Origin: an uncultured Clostridium sp.
GTDB lineage: Bacteria; Bacillota; Clostridia; Lachnospirales; Lachnospiraceae
Assembly (NCBI GenBank): GCA_947178445.1
Contig: CAMWYJ010000003.1
Location: 1 to 64,000, forward strand
DNA length: 64,000 nucleotides
Reading direction: 5' to 3'
Both the position numbers and the translations under genes were made by a program. This document shows positions 8,709-17,336 of this stretch, piece after piece (positions within the stretch are counted from its first letter, which is position 1; the number at the start of each line of letters is the position of its first letter). The notes below the pieces were generated by a model. That model was not told the DNA's origin and searched no databases. It saw nothing but the letters and a program-made list of their open reading frames with translations.

Positions 8709-9639
8709 GCTTCTTGGAATTAATATGTTTTACATTTTTATTAGACTCTGAAATGGAAAGCTTCGGTATTGCTTTCACATAATAATAGTATTCATCATCC
8801 TCAAATTGTAGATGATCCGCTTTTTGATAATCCACGATGCCTTTTATGAACTGAACAATCACTGCAATTACAATCCCTAATACACTCCCCAATAAAATGG
8901 GAGCAATCTCCACTGTAACCGCTAATGTAACACTTCCAAACAAAAACAATACTACATTCAAAAAACCGCCCACACAAAACGCTGCAATCCAGGAATTATC
9001 GAATGACATTCTATATATTGCATAAGTAACTAAAATTACACCCGCAAATACAACAAAAATCAGCACCATATCTTTATTATTCAGCAATTCATTTAAAATA
9101 TACTGATATCCCGCCACAGCATCATCTTCTTCCGTAACAGCTGCCAGCACATTTTGCAGTTCACCCACAACACCTTCATAGTAATACAGCACAACACCAA
9201 AAATCACTGGAATCACTGCCGATGGACCAACTAAAAAACCTAAAACGATTGGCAGCGCATATATCATATGGCAGGCATAAAAAACCGGAACCAGTAACAC
9301 AATAACTCCACTTTTTCCATCAAACCGCATATAACCAAAGTAAAACACAGCAATCACAGCAAGCGTTACCAAACCGACATCCAACGAAACCTTTACCGTC
9401 TGCAAAACAAGCATAACCGCTGCTATTCCAGCCATAAATTCAACCGGTATAAACGCACAAATCACAGCAAGGAGTAATAACAGAAAACTATTGTCAAGTG
9501 CTGGTACATTTCCCAGCTTTCTATTCAGTGAAAAGAAAATAATGATTGCTAATACACATTTAAAAAATGGGGTAAGAATATAATCATAACGACTGTAAAA
9601 TGCCTTCAAATTATCCCTAAAAGTTAATAAAATCGTCAC
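8701..9639 (-). CDS. Polytopic membrane protein in the cdaA operon
   Basis: A 312-aa protein with about eight to ten hydrophobic helices and a charged C-terminal tail of some 45 residues (EDDEYYYYV and a lysine/asparagine-rich end). I do not recognise a named family. It overlaps both the upstream 145-aa gene and cdaA, so it is probably made with them and may act in c-di-AMP signalling or envelope homeostasis; that is context only. I prefer GTG at 9639 (GGGGG 8 bases upstream) over the adjacent TTG. Confidence 0.75.
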   Translation of the reverse strand: MTILLTFRDNLKAFYSRYDYILTPFFKCVLAIIIFFSLNRKLGNVPALDNSFLLLLLAVICAFIPVEFMAGIAAVMLVLQTVKVSLDVGLVTLAVIAVFYFGYMRFDGKSGVIVLLVPVFYACHMIYALPIVLGFLVGPSAVIPVIFGVVLYYYEGVVGELQNVLAAVTEEDDAVAGYQYILNELLNNKDMVLIFVVFAGVILVTYAIYRMSFDNSWIAAFCVGGFLNVVLFLFGSVTLAVTVEIAPILLGSVLGIVIAVIVQFIKGIVDYQKADHLQFEDDEYYYYVKAIPKLSISESNKNVKHINSKKHE

Positions 9640-10054
9640 CAATCACACCCCCTTTGGTCTTCACAATTTTTCTACCGGATTCCTCCTGCAATTTTTTCAA
9701 ATGATGATTATATATAATAATATTGGATCTGGAAGCTTCATACCGTTTTGCATATACAATTCTTGCAAACAGCCAGTATATAAAAATCCATAAAACATAA
9801 ACCAACCCGATTGCTACTGCAAGCCGCTTATAATCCATCTTCAAAATATTTGCCAAAATATAATCCAGTTTATATAAGACCAACATTGCAAATACAATCA
9901 CAAATGTAATAGTCGCTGAGACAACAGCCTTCAATGTATTAATCCGGACGTAGTCGCCCTTATAGTATTCATGCATCGGAATCTCTGTCCTGCCTTGATG
10001 TTTCTCATAGATTGCGATTTTGGTCATCAGTTTGACACTCTCTTCACGAACCAT
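9617..10054 (-). CDS. Small two-helix membrane protein, first gene of the cdaA cluster
   Basis: A 145-aa protein with two hydrophobic segments (about residues 45-65 and 78-100) between charged soluble ends; the C-terminal part is helical and basic. There is no recognised domain. The start at 10054 has AGAGGTGAGACA directly upstream, while 20 more codons of open frame lack a ribosome site. The gene overlaps the start of the polytopic protein, suggesting they act together with CdaA. Confidence 0.7.
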   Translation of the reverse strand: MVREESVKLMTKIAIYEKHQGRTEIPMHEYYKGDYVRINTLKAVVSATITFVIVFAMLVLYKLDYILANILKMDYKRLAVAIGLVYVLWIFIYWLFARIVYAKRYEASRSNIIIYNHHLKKLQEESGRKIVKTKGGVIGDDFINF

Positions 10055-10172
10055 TGTCTCACCTCTTTCCCTTCTAATGACATGTGGTGTATAGTATACC
10101 ACAAATATTGCCAATTTTCAATGGCAGGCAAAAGGAATTTCCGTATTGGTAGCAGTTCCACTTTCCCAGTTT

Positions 10173-10940
10173 TTACTTATTCATATCATCTACTATATTC
10201 TGTGGTTTTGCCGTTAATTCCACCCATGCCGGTCGAAAACCACTTTTTATCGCATTTCTGACAGATTTTATATTCGACCATGCAGCACAATAAAATGGTA
10301 CCTTCCCTCTTTTTAGTATCTCGGCTGCCAGGCGGCTTGTAAGTGTCGATGCAATTCCTTTCTTCCTGTAAGCCGGCAATACATCGACTCCAATCTGCCA
10401 CATACTGTCACAATCCGCAGAACAGCCTGCCAATCCGACCAATGTATCCCCATCATAAGCCCCGATTCCAAGAACATCTAACTCTTTTCTGTCTTCACAA
10501 AGCGCATTGCTCCACTCCTCGCTATATAAACCGCTAAAATCCTCCTTCTGTAACAGCTTTAACTCAAAAGCACATTCTAGCGGCATCAGCTTGTCAAGAT
10601 CCGGCAGGAAATATTCTGCCATAAAACAGACTCTCTGCCCCTGCCTGCGCAATTCTTCATCAAGCCAAAGCATATTGGGAGTTTCAAAACAATGGTAAAA
10701 CGTAAATTTCCCAATATATTTTTCAACGATGTCCCTGTATTCATCCTTTACAGATGCCACAATATTATTTCCATAGGAAACCAGATTGCAGGCAATAGGC
10801 TCCTTATAATATTTTCTCGCACCTGCTCCAATGCATGACGTTACAATCACATTTTTATCCTGTTCAAAATCTTTTTCCTGGCAATTTATATCAATTGCTG
10901 ACTGCTTCATGGCAATTTGTAAAATATCCCTGTTCGTCAT
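10173..10940 (-). CDS. GNAT-family N-acetyltransferase
   Basis: The C-terminal half (residues about 120-245) has the GNAT acetyl-CoA signature VLPAYRKKGIASTLTSRLA and the following strand ending in SVRNAIKSGFRPAW. The N-terminal 110 residues carry an unassigned extra domain. The 255-aa length fits GNAT proteins with an N-terminal extension. The substrate is unknown. The start is supported by AGGAGGTGGCTATAA. It is a single gene, separated from the accessory block by about 600 bases of non-coding or decayed DNA. Confidence 0.85.
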   Translation of the reverse strand: MTNRDILQIAMKQSAIDINCQEKDFEQDKNVIVTSCIGAGARKYYKEPIACNLVSYGNNIVASVKDEYRDIVEKYIGKFTFYHCFETPNMLWLDEELRRQGQRVCFMAEYFLPDLDKLMPLECAFELKLLQKEDFSGLYSEEWSNALCEDRKELDVLGIGAYDGDTLVGLAGCSADCDSMWQIGVDVLPAYRKKGIASTLTSRLAAEILKRGKVPFYCAAWSNIKSVRNAIKSGFRPAWVELTAKPQNIVDDMNK

Positions 10941-11194
10941 TTATAGCCACCTCCTGATTACTTACACCATATCACATGTTTTGTTCCTATAGATAATACA
11001 TGTTTTTATTAAAAAGAACCTTGCATATGATAATAATAATTCTACCATATTAAGGCTCTTTCTTCTATAATCAGTTTAAATTTCATGCCCTTCCCTCTGT
11101 TTGTATATACAAGTCTACGCTCATTCCACGATACAACTCTTATACACATGTGGTTTTTATATTATAACCAATTATTAATTAATTTTTTTGCATT
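10941..11194. other. Intergenic DNA at the left edge of the accessory block
   Basis: AT-rich with no credible ORF. An imperfect hairpin runs from about 11014 to 11057 (AAAGAACCTTGCATATG against CATATTAAGGCTCTTT). Nothing else is evident. Confidence 0.4.
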
Positions 11195-11195
11195 A

Positions 11196-11228
11196 AAAAA
11201 GAAGGTATATTGCAACCTTCTTCAAACT
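11196..11228 (-). terminator. Terminator after the antitoxin-like fragment
   Basis: On the minus strand AAGAAGGT, loop TGCAATAT, ACCTTCTT and a run of T. It lies 23 bases past the stop of the antitoxin-like fragment, which supports that fragment being the tail of a once real gene. Confidence 0.7.
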
Positions 11229-11250
11229 TTACTAAATATTCAATTATTTT

Positions 11251-11379
11251 CTAATATCTAAGCATTTCTGCTTCTACGTCATCTGCCGAATAGACCTTGC
11301 CCTCGTATATGCTCCTGATACCTTTATTAATTTCTGCGTCAAATTGTTCTTTTGTAAGTGAACCATATGCTAATGGTTG
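11251..11379 (-). pseudogene. C-terminal fragment resembling a RelB/DinJ-type antitoxin
   Basis: Forty-two codons read LAYGSLTKEQFDAEINKG, then IYEGKVYSADDVEAEM, and end at TAG (11251-11253). Such 'SLTKEQFDAEI..G...I..GK.YSADEVEAEM' tails are common in Firmicutes type II antitoxins; the assignment is by pattern only. An in-frame TAA directly upstream removes the N-terminal DNA-binding part, and no toxin gene follows. It has a proper terminator. I read it as a leftover of a toxin-antitoxin module. Confidence 0.5.
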
Positions 11380-11510
11380 TTATAGCCATTTTGCTTGCAA
11401 AGTGCACTACATTTTGAAATATCGTCTAACTCTCTATCATCTGTTTGCCACGCTCATCCAATTTAGATAGATATTTTTTGTTGTCTATTTTACTTTACGG
11501 GAAAAGAGTT
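11380..11510 (-). pseudogene. Decayed tail of an XRE-like regulator, frameshifted
   Basis: On the minus strand one frame reads IDNKKYLSKLDERGKQMIES and stops at TAG. A shifted frame continues LDDISKCSALCKQNGYNNH and stops. The KLDERGK...V-E motif is typical of the C-terminus of Firmicutes XRE regulators after the helix-turn-helix. No helix-turn-helix remains. Together with the antitoxin fragment this marks a degraded junction beside the ABC transporter genes. Confidence 0.35.
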
Positions 11511-11548
11511 TTCCATTGACTATATCCATAACAATCACCAATTCATTT

Positions 11549-12211
11549 TCAAACAATCTTCCCATCACTGATACGGATGATACGTGTTGTCTCTTTTGCC
11601 AGTTCCGCATCATGTGTTATCATAACAATGGTAATTCCGTACGTCTCATTTAACATCTTTAAAAGTTTAATTACGTTTTCCCCTGACTTCTTATCCAGAT
11701 TCCCGGTAGGTTCATCGCACAATAGGATTTCCGGCTGATTAACAAGTGCTCTAGCTATCGCAACCCTCTGCTGCTGTCCTCCACTAAGTTGTTGCGGCAA
11801 ATGATTCAATCGCTCTGACAATCCCAATATTTCCACTATTTCAGACATTCTCTTGTCATCCTGTTTTTCTCTTGCAATTGCTTTAGGCAACACAATGTTC
11901 TCTGTCACTGACAGTTCCGGAATTAAATTGTAGGACTGAAAAATAAATCCCAGCTTTTTTAACCGAAAATCTGAAAGTTCATCATCATCCATATCAAATA
12001 TATTTCTGCCCGCATAACAGACTGCTCCCTCTGTCGGATAATCCAGTCCCCCCAAAAGATTCAGAAGCGTAGATTTTCCACTGCCTGACGCCCCCATTAC
12101 AGACAAAAATTCCCCCTTATCTATAGATATTGTTACATTATCAAGTGCGACTATCTCTGTATCATCTTTACCATATTTTTTTGAAAGCTTCTCTGTATTT
12201 ATCAGCACCAT
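11549..12211 (-). CDS. ABC transporter ATP-binding protein (MacB/LolD type)
   Basis: A 220-aa ATPase with Walker A GASGSGKST, Q-loop, signature LSGGQQQRVAIARAL, Walker B ILLCDEPTGNLD and the H-loop ITHD. The closest types are the MacB/LolD/FtsE-like exporters whose partner is an FtsX-type permease. That partner is the adjacent upstream gene, 9 bases away on the same strand. It is the last gene of the agr-associated group. The function is probably export of, or immunity to, a peptide or lipid; the sequence cannot decide. Confidence 0.93.
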   Translation of the reverse strand: MVLINTEKLSKKYGKDDTEIVALDNVTISIDKGEFLSVMGASGSGKSTLLNLLGGLDYPTEGAVCYAGRNIFDMDDDELSDFRLKKLGFIFQSYNLIPELSVTENIVLPKAIAREKQDDKRMSEIVEILGLSERLNHLPQQLSGGQQQRVAIARALVNQPEILLCDEPTGNLDKKSGENVIKLLKMLNETYGITIVMITHDAELAKETTRIIRISDGKIV

Positions 12212-12220
12212 CTCTACCTC

Positions 12221-15103
12221 CTAGAAACTGTCGTTCCTTATCCCTTCCACTATACTAATCTTTTTCACCTGCCTGATTGGAAATATCCCTGCACATATAT
12301 TTACAAATGCAAGGGAAAGAAATGCAATTATCATCACCAATACTACAGGCTGTTCCCACATTGCAATATACCACGGGAACAATGCCTGCCAGCATATTTC
12401 CATTTTCCCATTTTCAGCCAGGATATAATCATTATGATTTAAATCAAATGCATAATGATAAGCATATTTTCTTACCATATCAAAAACCTGAATTGGCACC
12501 ACTGACGTAATTGTTGCAACCAAAGGCCATATGACAATTTCTTTTATATACAAATAAATAAGTCTTTTTTTGCTCATTCCAATTGCACGCATTATCTGAA
12601 TGTTTTTCATATTCTTTTTGACGGCAAAGCTATATGTATTAACCATCCCAAAGCACCCCGCCACAATAATCAGAATTATCATAGACACAAACAGCACAAC
12701 ATTTGCCAATTCCGTCTTTATTATCCTGCGTTTTATCGCATTACGGGAAATGCTGTTTACCCTGCCGCTTCGTCCTACAATAGTATACCACAGCATCTCA
12801 AAACGATCAGTATCTGCTCCTGTTTTCAAATTAGCATAAACATCTGTATAGCATCTGTCTTGCAATCCCCACTTTGGTAAAGCTTTCGTACTGCACAAAA
12901 TGCCATATCCCGGCGAAACATACCCTGCATTATTTTTTATCACATAACTTTCCGAGTATAACAGGTTCTCTAAAACTTCATCATCTACGTGCACAACTGC
13001 ACAGACTTGAACATCAAATTGAATTTTTTTTCCAAAGGAATAACCGGGCAAGTCCGTTACACTTCCGTCCAAATAGTCATATTTGAACGTCGCCTTATAT
13101 CCTTTTGGCATTTCATTTGTGGAAAAATCATATGTCTCAATGTACTCATCCAAAATAACAGTATCCGTCAGAGTCAGCTTATCTCCTGCTACATACGGAT
13201 TTTGGGATTCTTTGCCGGAATATTCTACTATAACAACTTTAGAACCATCTTCCATACCCTTTTTATCCATTTTCCCCGAAATCTCATACCCATCAAGATT
13301 ATCCAATATATCTGAGTCAACAGCAACGGAAGGCAATCGGTATAATAAATCATCCGTTTCATATCCCTGTGCCGCTCTGCTCTTTTCGTCCAATTCCCGC
13401 AAAAAATCCTTTATATTATTAGAAATATCAAGCTCTTCCAATGCCTTTTCAATATCATTGGCAATCTCGTCCTTTTTATATAACAACTTGAGTCCCGGAA
13501 GCTTTATCACTCCCCTGACTTCAGCAACATCCTCGCTACTTTGAAGTTTAGTCATGTCCTCTGGCGATATTCCTTCTTGATGACGGTTAAATTGCACATT
13601 AGCCAGCATTGTATCATAAATATCCTTGCTGACAGAATAATCCGCATCCATTAGACTTACTTCATTTAGTTGTTCCTTAGCAAATGCACTATCATTATCT
13701 GATTTTGCCAACATAAATACTGCCCCAAACACAAAAGTCCATCCTGTAATCAGGATAACAATAATCACACCAATGTCCCTGCTCAGCTTTTTCCCGGTTA
13801 TTTTGCTTACTATTCTATTATTATTTAGTTTCCGCTGATTATGGTAAGTCTTCGCAGCCTTTTCGGGAAACAGCATCTCATTTGGCGAGAGATTTATTTC
13901 TTTTAAAAGAGGTATGACCGCCGCCGCCAAAGAAAACAGAATACCTAATATCCACGGAAACAGATATGGATTTAAGCTGACTGCCTTTGCAATTGGATGG
14001 GCGTTAAACGCACTGTAAATATATACATCTCCTAATTCATTAACCATCTTTACATACACTGCATAAATCAGTGTTCCCACCCCATATCCTATAGCAACAC
14101 CTGCCAAACAAAATGCGGCAGCCTCACCAAACAAAAGTTTCCTCACACCACGTCTTGACATACCGATACTTCTAAGAAGTCCTAATTGTTTTTCCCTCTC
14201 CAACATAGCTCTGGACATCACTCCATATACAGAAATAAAAGAAACGATCAAGACAATCCCTAAAAAAGCAGGGATAATATAAGAAGAGTAAAAATCATTA
14301 TATGCCAGATGCGCTTTCTGATATAAATCATCTTCCGTTTCATAATCAACCACCGCAATAGATGCAAGTTCAGAAAGCCTTGTCCCATCCAACGTTTCAA
14401 TTCCTTTCGCTCTTAATGAATCTGATACCATATATTGATTTTGATCCGATGAACATAATATCATAGCTGACATAGTTCTCTTATCAGGCAGCTCATCTTT
14501 ATAAACAAACATTTCCGGAAAATCCACTCCATCCTGATTTCCCCCAAGGAACTCCATTTTTCGCATGACATTAGAATAGGCGCCTTTCTGGTCATTCAGC
14601 ACCCCTACAATCGTAAACCTTTTTATCCCAATAGACTTTCCCTCAATATCATATAACTCAAGTTCAAACTGATTCCCCAATACAGCTGCTGTCCCTAATG
14701 CCTCAAAGGAACTTTTATAACCACAGATTTCTCCAACAGCTTCCGGATACCGCCCTTCCTTTTCAGGCTGATAATGAAAAAGAATTTCTGCTTGCTTACT
14801 ATCCATTGCACCAAAATATAAAGCATCACTGGAATCCGTCTGGCAGGTACCCCCGTTTAAGATTACTCCCCATTTTGCGATATCCTGATCTTCTGACAAC
14901 AGGTTTAACTGCTCTTTCTCAATATTCTGTACGACAATATCATAGTTTCCACAAACATCCAGCTTCTCCTCCACATTCGTTTGACTTGCCGAACGCGCCA
15001 GAAATATCCCTATCGTCATCGACATTGTACTGATAATAATTGCACTCAACAATGCAATTGTATAACCATGATGGAATTTCCAATACCTTATTGATAAATG
15101 CAT
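12221..15103 (-). CDS. FtsX/MacB-type ABC transporter permease
   Basis: A 960-aa permease with two FtsX modules. The N-terminal membrane helix is at residues 12-35 and is followed by a large external domain. Three helices at about 275-400 include the FtsX motif LEREKQLGLLRSIGMSRRGV. Then come a second anchor near 440, a second external domain, and three helices at about 810-950 with the matching MKNIQIMRAIGMSKKRLIYL. The organisation is that of long Firmicutes permeases used for peptide export or resistance. It pairs with the downstream ATPase and follows the small secreted protein gene by about 100 bases. Confidence 0.9.
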   Translation of the reverse strand: MHLSIRYWKFHHGYTIALLSAIIISTMSMTIGIFLARSASQTNVEEKLDVCGNYDIVVQNIEKEQLNLLSEDQDIAKWGVILNGGTCQTDSSDALYFGAMDSKQAEILFHYQPEKEGRYPEAVGEICGYKSSFEALGTAAVLGNQFELELYDIEGKSIGIKRFTIVGVLNDQKGAYSNVMRKMEFLGGNQDGVDFPEMFVYKDELPDKRTMSAMILCSSDQNQYMVSDSLRAKGIETLDGTRLSELASIAVVDYETEDDLYQKAHLAYNDFYSSYIIPAFLGIVLIVSFISVYGVMSRAMLEREKQLGLLRSIGMSRRGVRKLLFGEAAAFCLAGVAIGYGVGTLIYAVYVKMVNELGDVYIYSAFNAHPIAKAVSLNPYLFPWILGILFSLAAAVIPLLKEINLSPNEMLFPEKAAKTYHNQRKLNNNRIVSKITGKKLSRDIGVIIVILITGWTFVFGAVFMLAKSDNDSAFAKEQLNEVSLMDADYSVSKDIYDTMLANVQFNRHQEGISPEDMTKLQSSEDVAEVRGVIKLPGLKLLYKKDEIANDIEKALEELDISNNIKDFLRELDEKSRAAQGYETDDLLYRLPSVAVDSDILDNLDGYEISGKMDKKGMEDGSKVVIVEYSGKESQNPYVAGDKLTLTDTVILDEYIETYDFSTNEMPKGYKATFKYDYLDGSVTDLPGYSFGKKIQFDVQVCAVVHVDDEVLENLLYSESYVIKNNAGYVSPGYGILCSTKALPKWGLQDRCYTDVYANLKTGADTDRFEMLWYTIVGRSGRVNSISRNAIKRRIIKTELANVVLFVSMIILIIVAGCFGMVNTYSFAVKKNMKNIQIMRAIGMSKKRLIYLYIKEIVIWPLVATITSVVPIQVFDMVRKYAYHYAFDLNHNDYILAENGKMEICWQALFPWYIAMWEQPVVLVMIIAFLSLAFVNICAGIFPIRQVKKISIVEGIRNDSF

Positions 15104-15207
15104 AATAGCAGCCTCCCTAAATTACACAAGGAAAGAAACACAAATATGCCTCTTTCCTCGTGTGCATCACTTATGTTCGGATTTATACTTTGCCGATATT
15201 TATAAAG

Positions 15208-15564
15208 TTACTTACTCCAGACATGTAAACTTCCTGATGACCCTTTCGAACCAGCTTTCCCCTTTATTGTCAATGTTGATGATGCATTAACATCTGTCAC
15301 CTTCCAATCTCCTCTTGATGTATAATACGGGAAACTGCTAGAACCAGTAACAGCACCACTAAGAATAATTGTCACATCTCCTCCAGCAGTCGGACGTGTA
15401 TTGATATAAATAGTTGATGCTCCGGGAACAAAGCTTGCTATCGTCTTTGTTTCATCAGGACCAATCGCATATGGATAAGATTTATCAAATGCCATTACAG
15501 ACATGCCAATTGCCATACAACATAATAAACCAATGACTGCTATTTTTATTTTATTCGTTCTCAT
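15208..15564 (-). CDS. Small secreted protein beside the ABC transporter
   Basis: A 118-aa protein with a typical signal peptide (KIKIAVIGLLCCMAIGMSVMA) and a mature part of about 93 residues rich in Ser, Thr, Gly and beta-strand-like sequence (TIYINTRP, DVTIILSGAVTGSS, STLTIKGKAGSKGSSG). No family is recognised. AGGAGGATAAGTAA precedes the ATG. Lying between agrD and the MacB-type transporter on the same strand, it may be an agr-controlled exoprotein or the transporter's cargo or partner. This role is inferred from position only. Confidence 0.7.
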   Translation of the reverse strand: MRTNKIKIAVIGLLCCMAIGMSVMAFDKSYPYAIGPDETKTIASFVPGASTIYINTRPTAGGDVTIILSGAVTGSSSFPYYTSRGDWKVTDVNASSTLTIKGKAGSKGSSGSLHVWSK

Positions 15565-15731
15565 TTTACTTATCCTCCTAATTGTTATTTTGACATAATT
15601 TTAAGACTTCTCCATAAAATAGCTTTAAAACTATTTTTGAATTTGTTTATCTATGCAGCTGATATTGTTGCGCAATAAACCTTTTATATATATTTTCAAC
15701 TTTGGCTTTCCATCAAGTAATCTACAAAGAT
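15565..15731 (-). other. Leader region of the small secreted protein gene
   Basis: AT-rich, with an AAAATAG/CTATTTT hairpin (about 15615-15637) and no ORF beyond the 14-codon one listed separately. A promoter is likely here, but no clear -35/-10 pair stands out. Confidence 0.3.
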
Positions 15732-15776
15732 TCAAACTGATAGAAAGCCTTTAACAATAGGTGGTGTATCCTCCAT
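15732..15776 (-). CDS. 14-codon ORF with a near-perfect ribosome site
   Basis: AAGGAGG (15784-15790) lies exactly 7 bases before an ATG that opens MEDTPPIVKGFLSV and a TGA stop. This is among the best ribosome sites in the window. It may be a real micropeptide, a leader peptide for the secreted protein gene 170 bases downstream, or the start of a gene whose body has been deleted. No homologue is known to me. Confidence 0.35.
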   Translation of the reverse strand: MEDTPPIVKGFLSV

Positions 15777-15799
15777 ATATTAACCTCCTTTCATCTTTT

Positions 15800-16485
15800 G
15801 CAACATCCTCGCTTTATGCTTTGTCTATCTCCCAGCAAACCAGTCCCTTTTTTCCTAACCTTCAGGATAACGGTGTTGCCTTTCTTTTTCGTTATTGTTA
15901 CAACATATTTCTTCCTAGTTTTCCACTTATCTTTTCATTTAAAGATGTATTCTTTAATTTTAATTGCTATATCTTCTGTGATATGAATAATTCACATCAT
16001 TAATAGGAATATATAACGCCAAGTCTCTCGATGAACTGTTGTAGCTTGACTTATACTTAATAAACATAATCCCCTCATAATTTTCTCCATTTGTATCGGT
16101 AAAGGCTGTCTCGAAAACTTCTGAGGTTAAACGGGTTAGCATTTTCTTGTTGCATTCAAGTAACTATCCCCTGCCGAATTATACTTGTACTCGTATGAAA
16201 AATTTATTTTTTCCTCATTGATATAATAGTCCAGACCTGACGCTCCACCTATCTGTAAAGTATAGCCGTTATATTCCAGCAGAGTTTCTAGACCAGCAAC
16301 ATGATTTTCATGTGTTATTGTTAAAGTATATGGTAATGCGTTGCTATACGTTCCATCTGCTGGCGCAAACACCAAATAGTAAGTGTCTGCTTCCAGGGAA
16401 TATACCACACCACTTGTTACATCATGTGAAGTTCCTGTACTCTTTTTAAAAATATACATATTGTAATTACATCCGCTTAGACATA
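15800..16485 (-). pseudogene. Decayed secreted protein with a pre-peptidase-C-like domain
   Basis: Read on the minus strand, an open frame without a start codon begins after a TAA beside agrD (FANKTFTLVCLSGCNYNMYI). It continues through 16459-16136 with SLEADTYYLVFAPADGTY and LPYTLTITH, a pattern like the PPC beta-sandwich domain of secreted bacterial proteins. Coding sense then shifts frame at about 16140 (MLTRLTSEVFETAFTD to 15960). It shifts again to a lysine-rich stretch (KKYVVTITKKKGNTVILKV) ending near 15800. The 5' end, with its signal peptide, is missing. I read this as one broken exoprotein gene with at least two frameshifts. Confidence 0.5.
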
Positions 16486-16680
16486 CTAATGTGAATGTTT
16501 TATTGGCAAATTACAAATATCATCTTCATCGTTAATCCTCTTTTTTCTTTTAATCCATAAATTTCTCACCACTTCAGGTTCTTTTGGCTGATAAATATAC
16601 GGCCACGATGCTGAATTTCCTGCTTTTTCTGCTGCTTTTCTTCCTATACTTTCAACTATACGCTCAATCAATCTTGGCAT
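16486..16680 (-). CDS. agrD: AgrD-like cyclic autoinducer peptide precursor
   Basis: A 64-aa precursor. An amphipathic N-terminal helix (MPRLIERIVESIGRKAAEK) is followed by a core region NSASWPYIYQPKEPE. The aromatic-YQPKxP pattern is typical of clostridial AgrD. No cysteine lies in the core, so the ring would be a serine lactone rather than a thiolactone. The C-terminal tail after the QPKEP is about 30 residues, longer and more basic than usual. The ATG at 16680 has AGGGAGGAAGAAA before it and overlaps agrB by 13 bases, the usual agrBD coupling. Confidence 0.85.
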   Translation of the reverse strand: MPRLIERIVESIGRKAAEKAGNSASWPYIYQPKEPEVVRNLWIKRKKRINDEDDICNLPIKHSH

Positions 16681-17252
16681 TTTCTTCCTCCCTTCTGAAT
16701 TATCATTAACACAGCAACGCACACCATAGTCATCACAATAGAAATGGATATGCTTATCATACTGTTATATAACAGTACAGCTATAATACTATATATGGCG
16801 GATAATACCCCACCCGTCTTTTTATTTTGATTTTTCTGTTCCTTGCTTAATGGTTTTCCTTTATGTTCTACTGGTGCATACCGTATAAAGCTAATTTCAT
16901 AGAATACAATCAAAAGAATTATGCTAACTAACTCCTTAAATAAAAATGTACCTTTTGTACATGCACATAACACAAACAAATATACAAAAAGAGTGGTTAC
17001 TATACATCCCATCCTCGTATCGGCATGATACCCACCTGTACAACCTCGTAATGTAATAAATACTGCAACAAATACTATTGTCACATCCAGCTTGCCAAAT
17101 GCCCAACCAACCACAAACAAAAGTAGACTTTGCAAAACTCCAGAAAATAACATGTCATATCCATAATAGTAAATTTCACTATCTTTTTTTTCTATCACTT
17201 TTTTACGCAACAAAAAATCAGTTACCATGCAAGCTAATCGTTCACTCATCAA
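16668..17252 (-). CDS. agrB: AgrB-like autoinducer-processing membrane endopeptidase
   Basis: A 194-aa integral membrane cysteine protease that cleaves AgrD and helps form and release the cyclic peptide. GGYHADT supplies His76 and the following MGC supplies Cys83, close to the His77/Cys84 pair of Staphylococcus AgrB. Four to six hydrophobic helices surround them. It is full length and overlaps agrD. It follows the sensor kinase gene by about 85 bases. The match of catalytic residues and spacing makes the call firm. Confidence 0.95.
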   Translation of the reverse strand: MMSERLACMVTDFLLRKKVIEKKDSEIYYYGYDMLFSGVLQSLLLFVVGWAFGKLDVTIVFVAVFITLRGCTGGYHADTRMGCIVTTLFVYLFVLCACTKGTFLFKELVSIILLIVFYEISFIRYAPVEHKGKPLSKEQKNQNKKTGGVLSAIYSIIAVLLYNSMISISISIVMTMVCVAVLMIIQKGGRKCQD

Positions 17253-17336
17253 GTCTCTCCTTTAACTGCATAATAACTGATTTTTCAATTTATTTCTATA
17301 ATTTGGCACCATATGTAGCCCATCAGGCACAACCTG

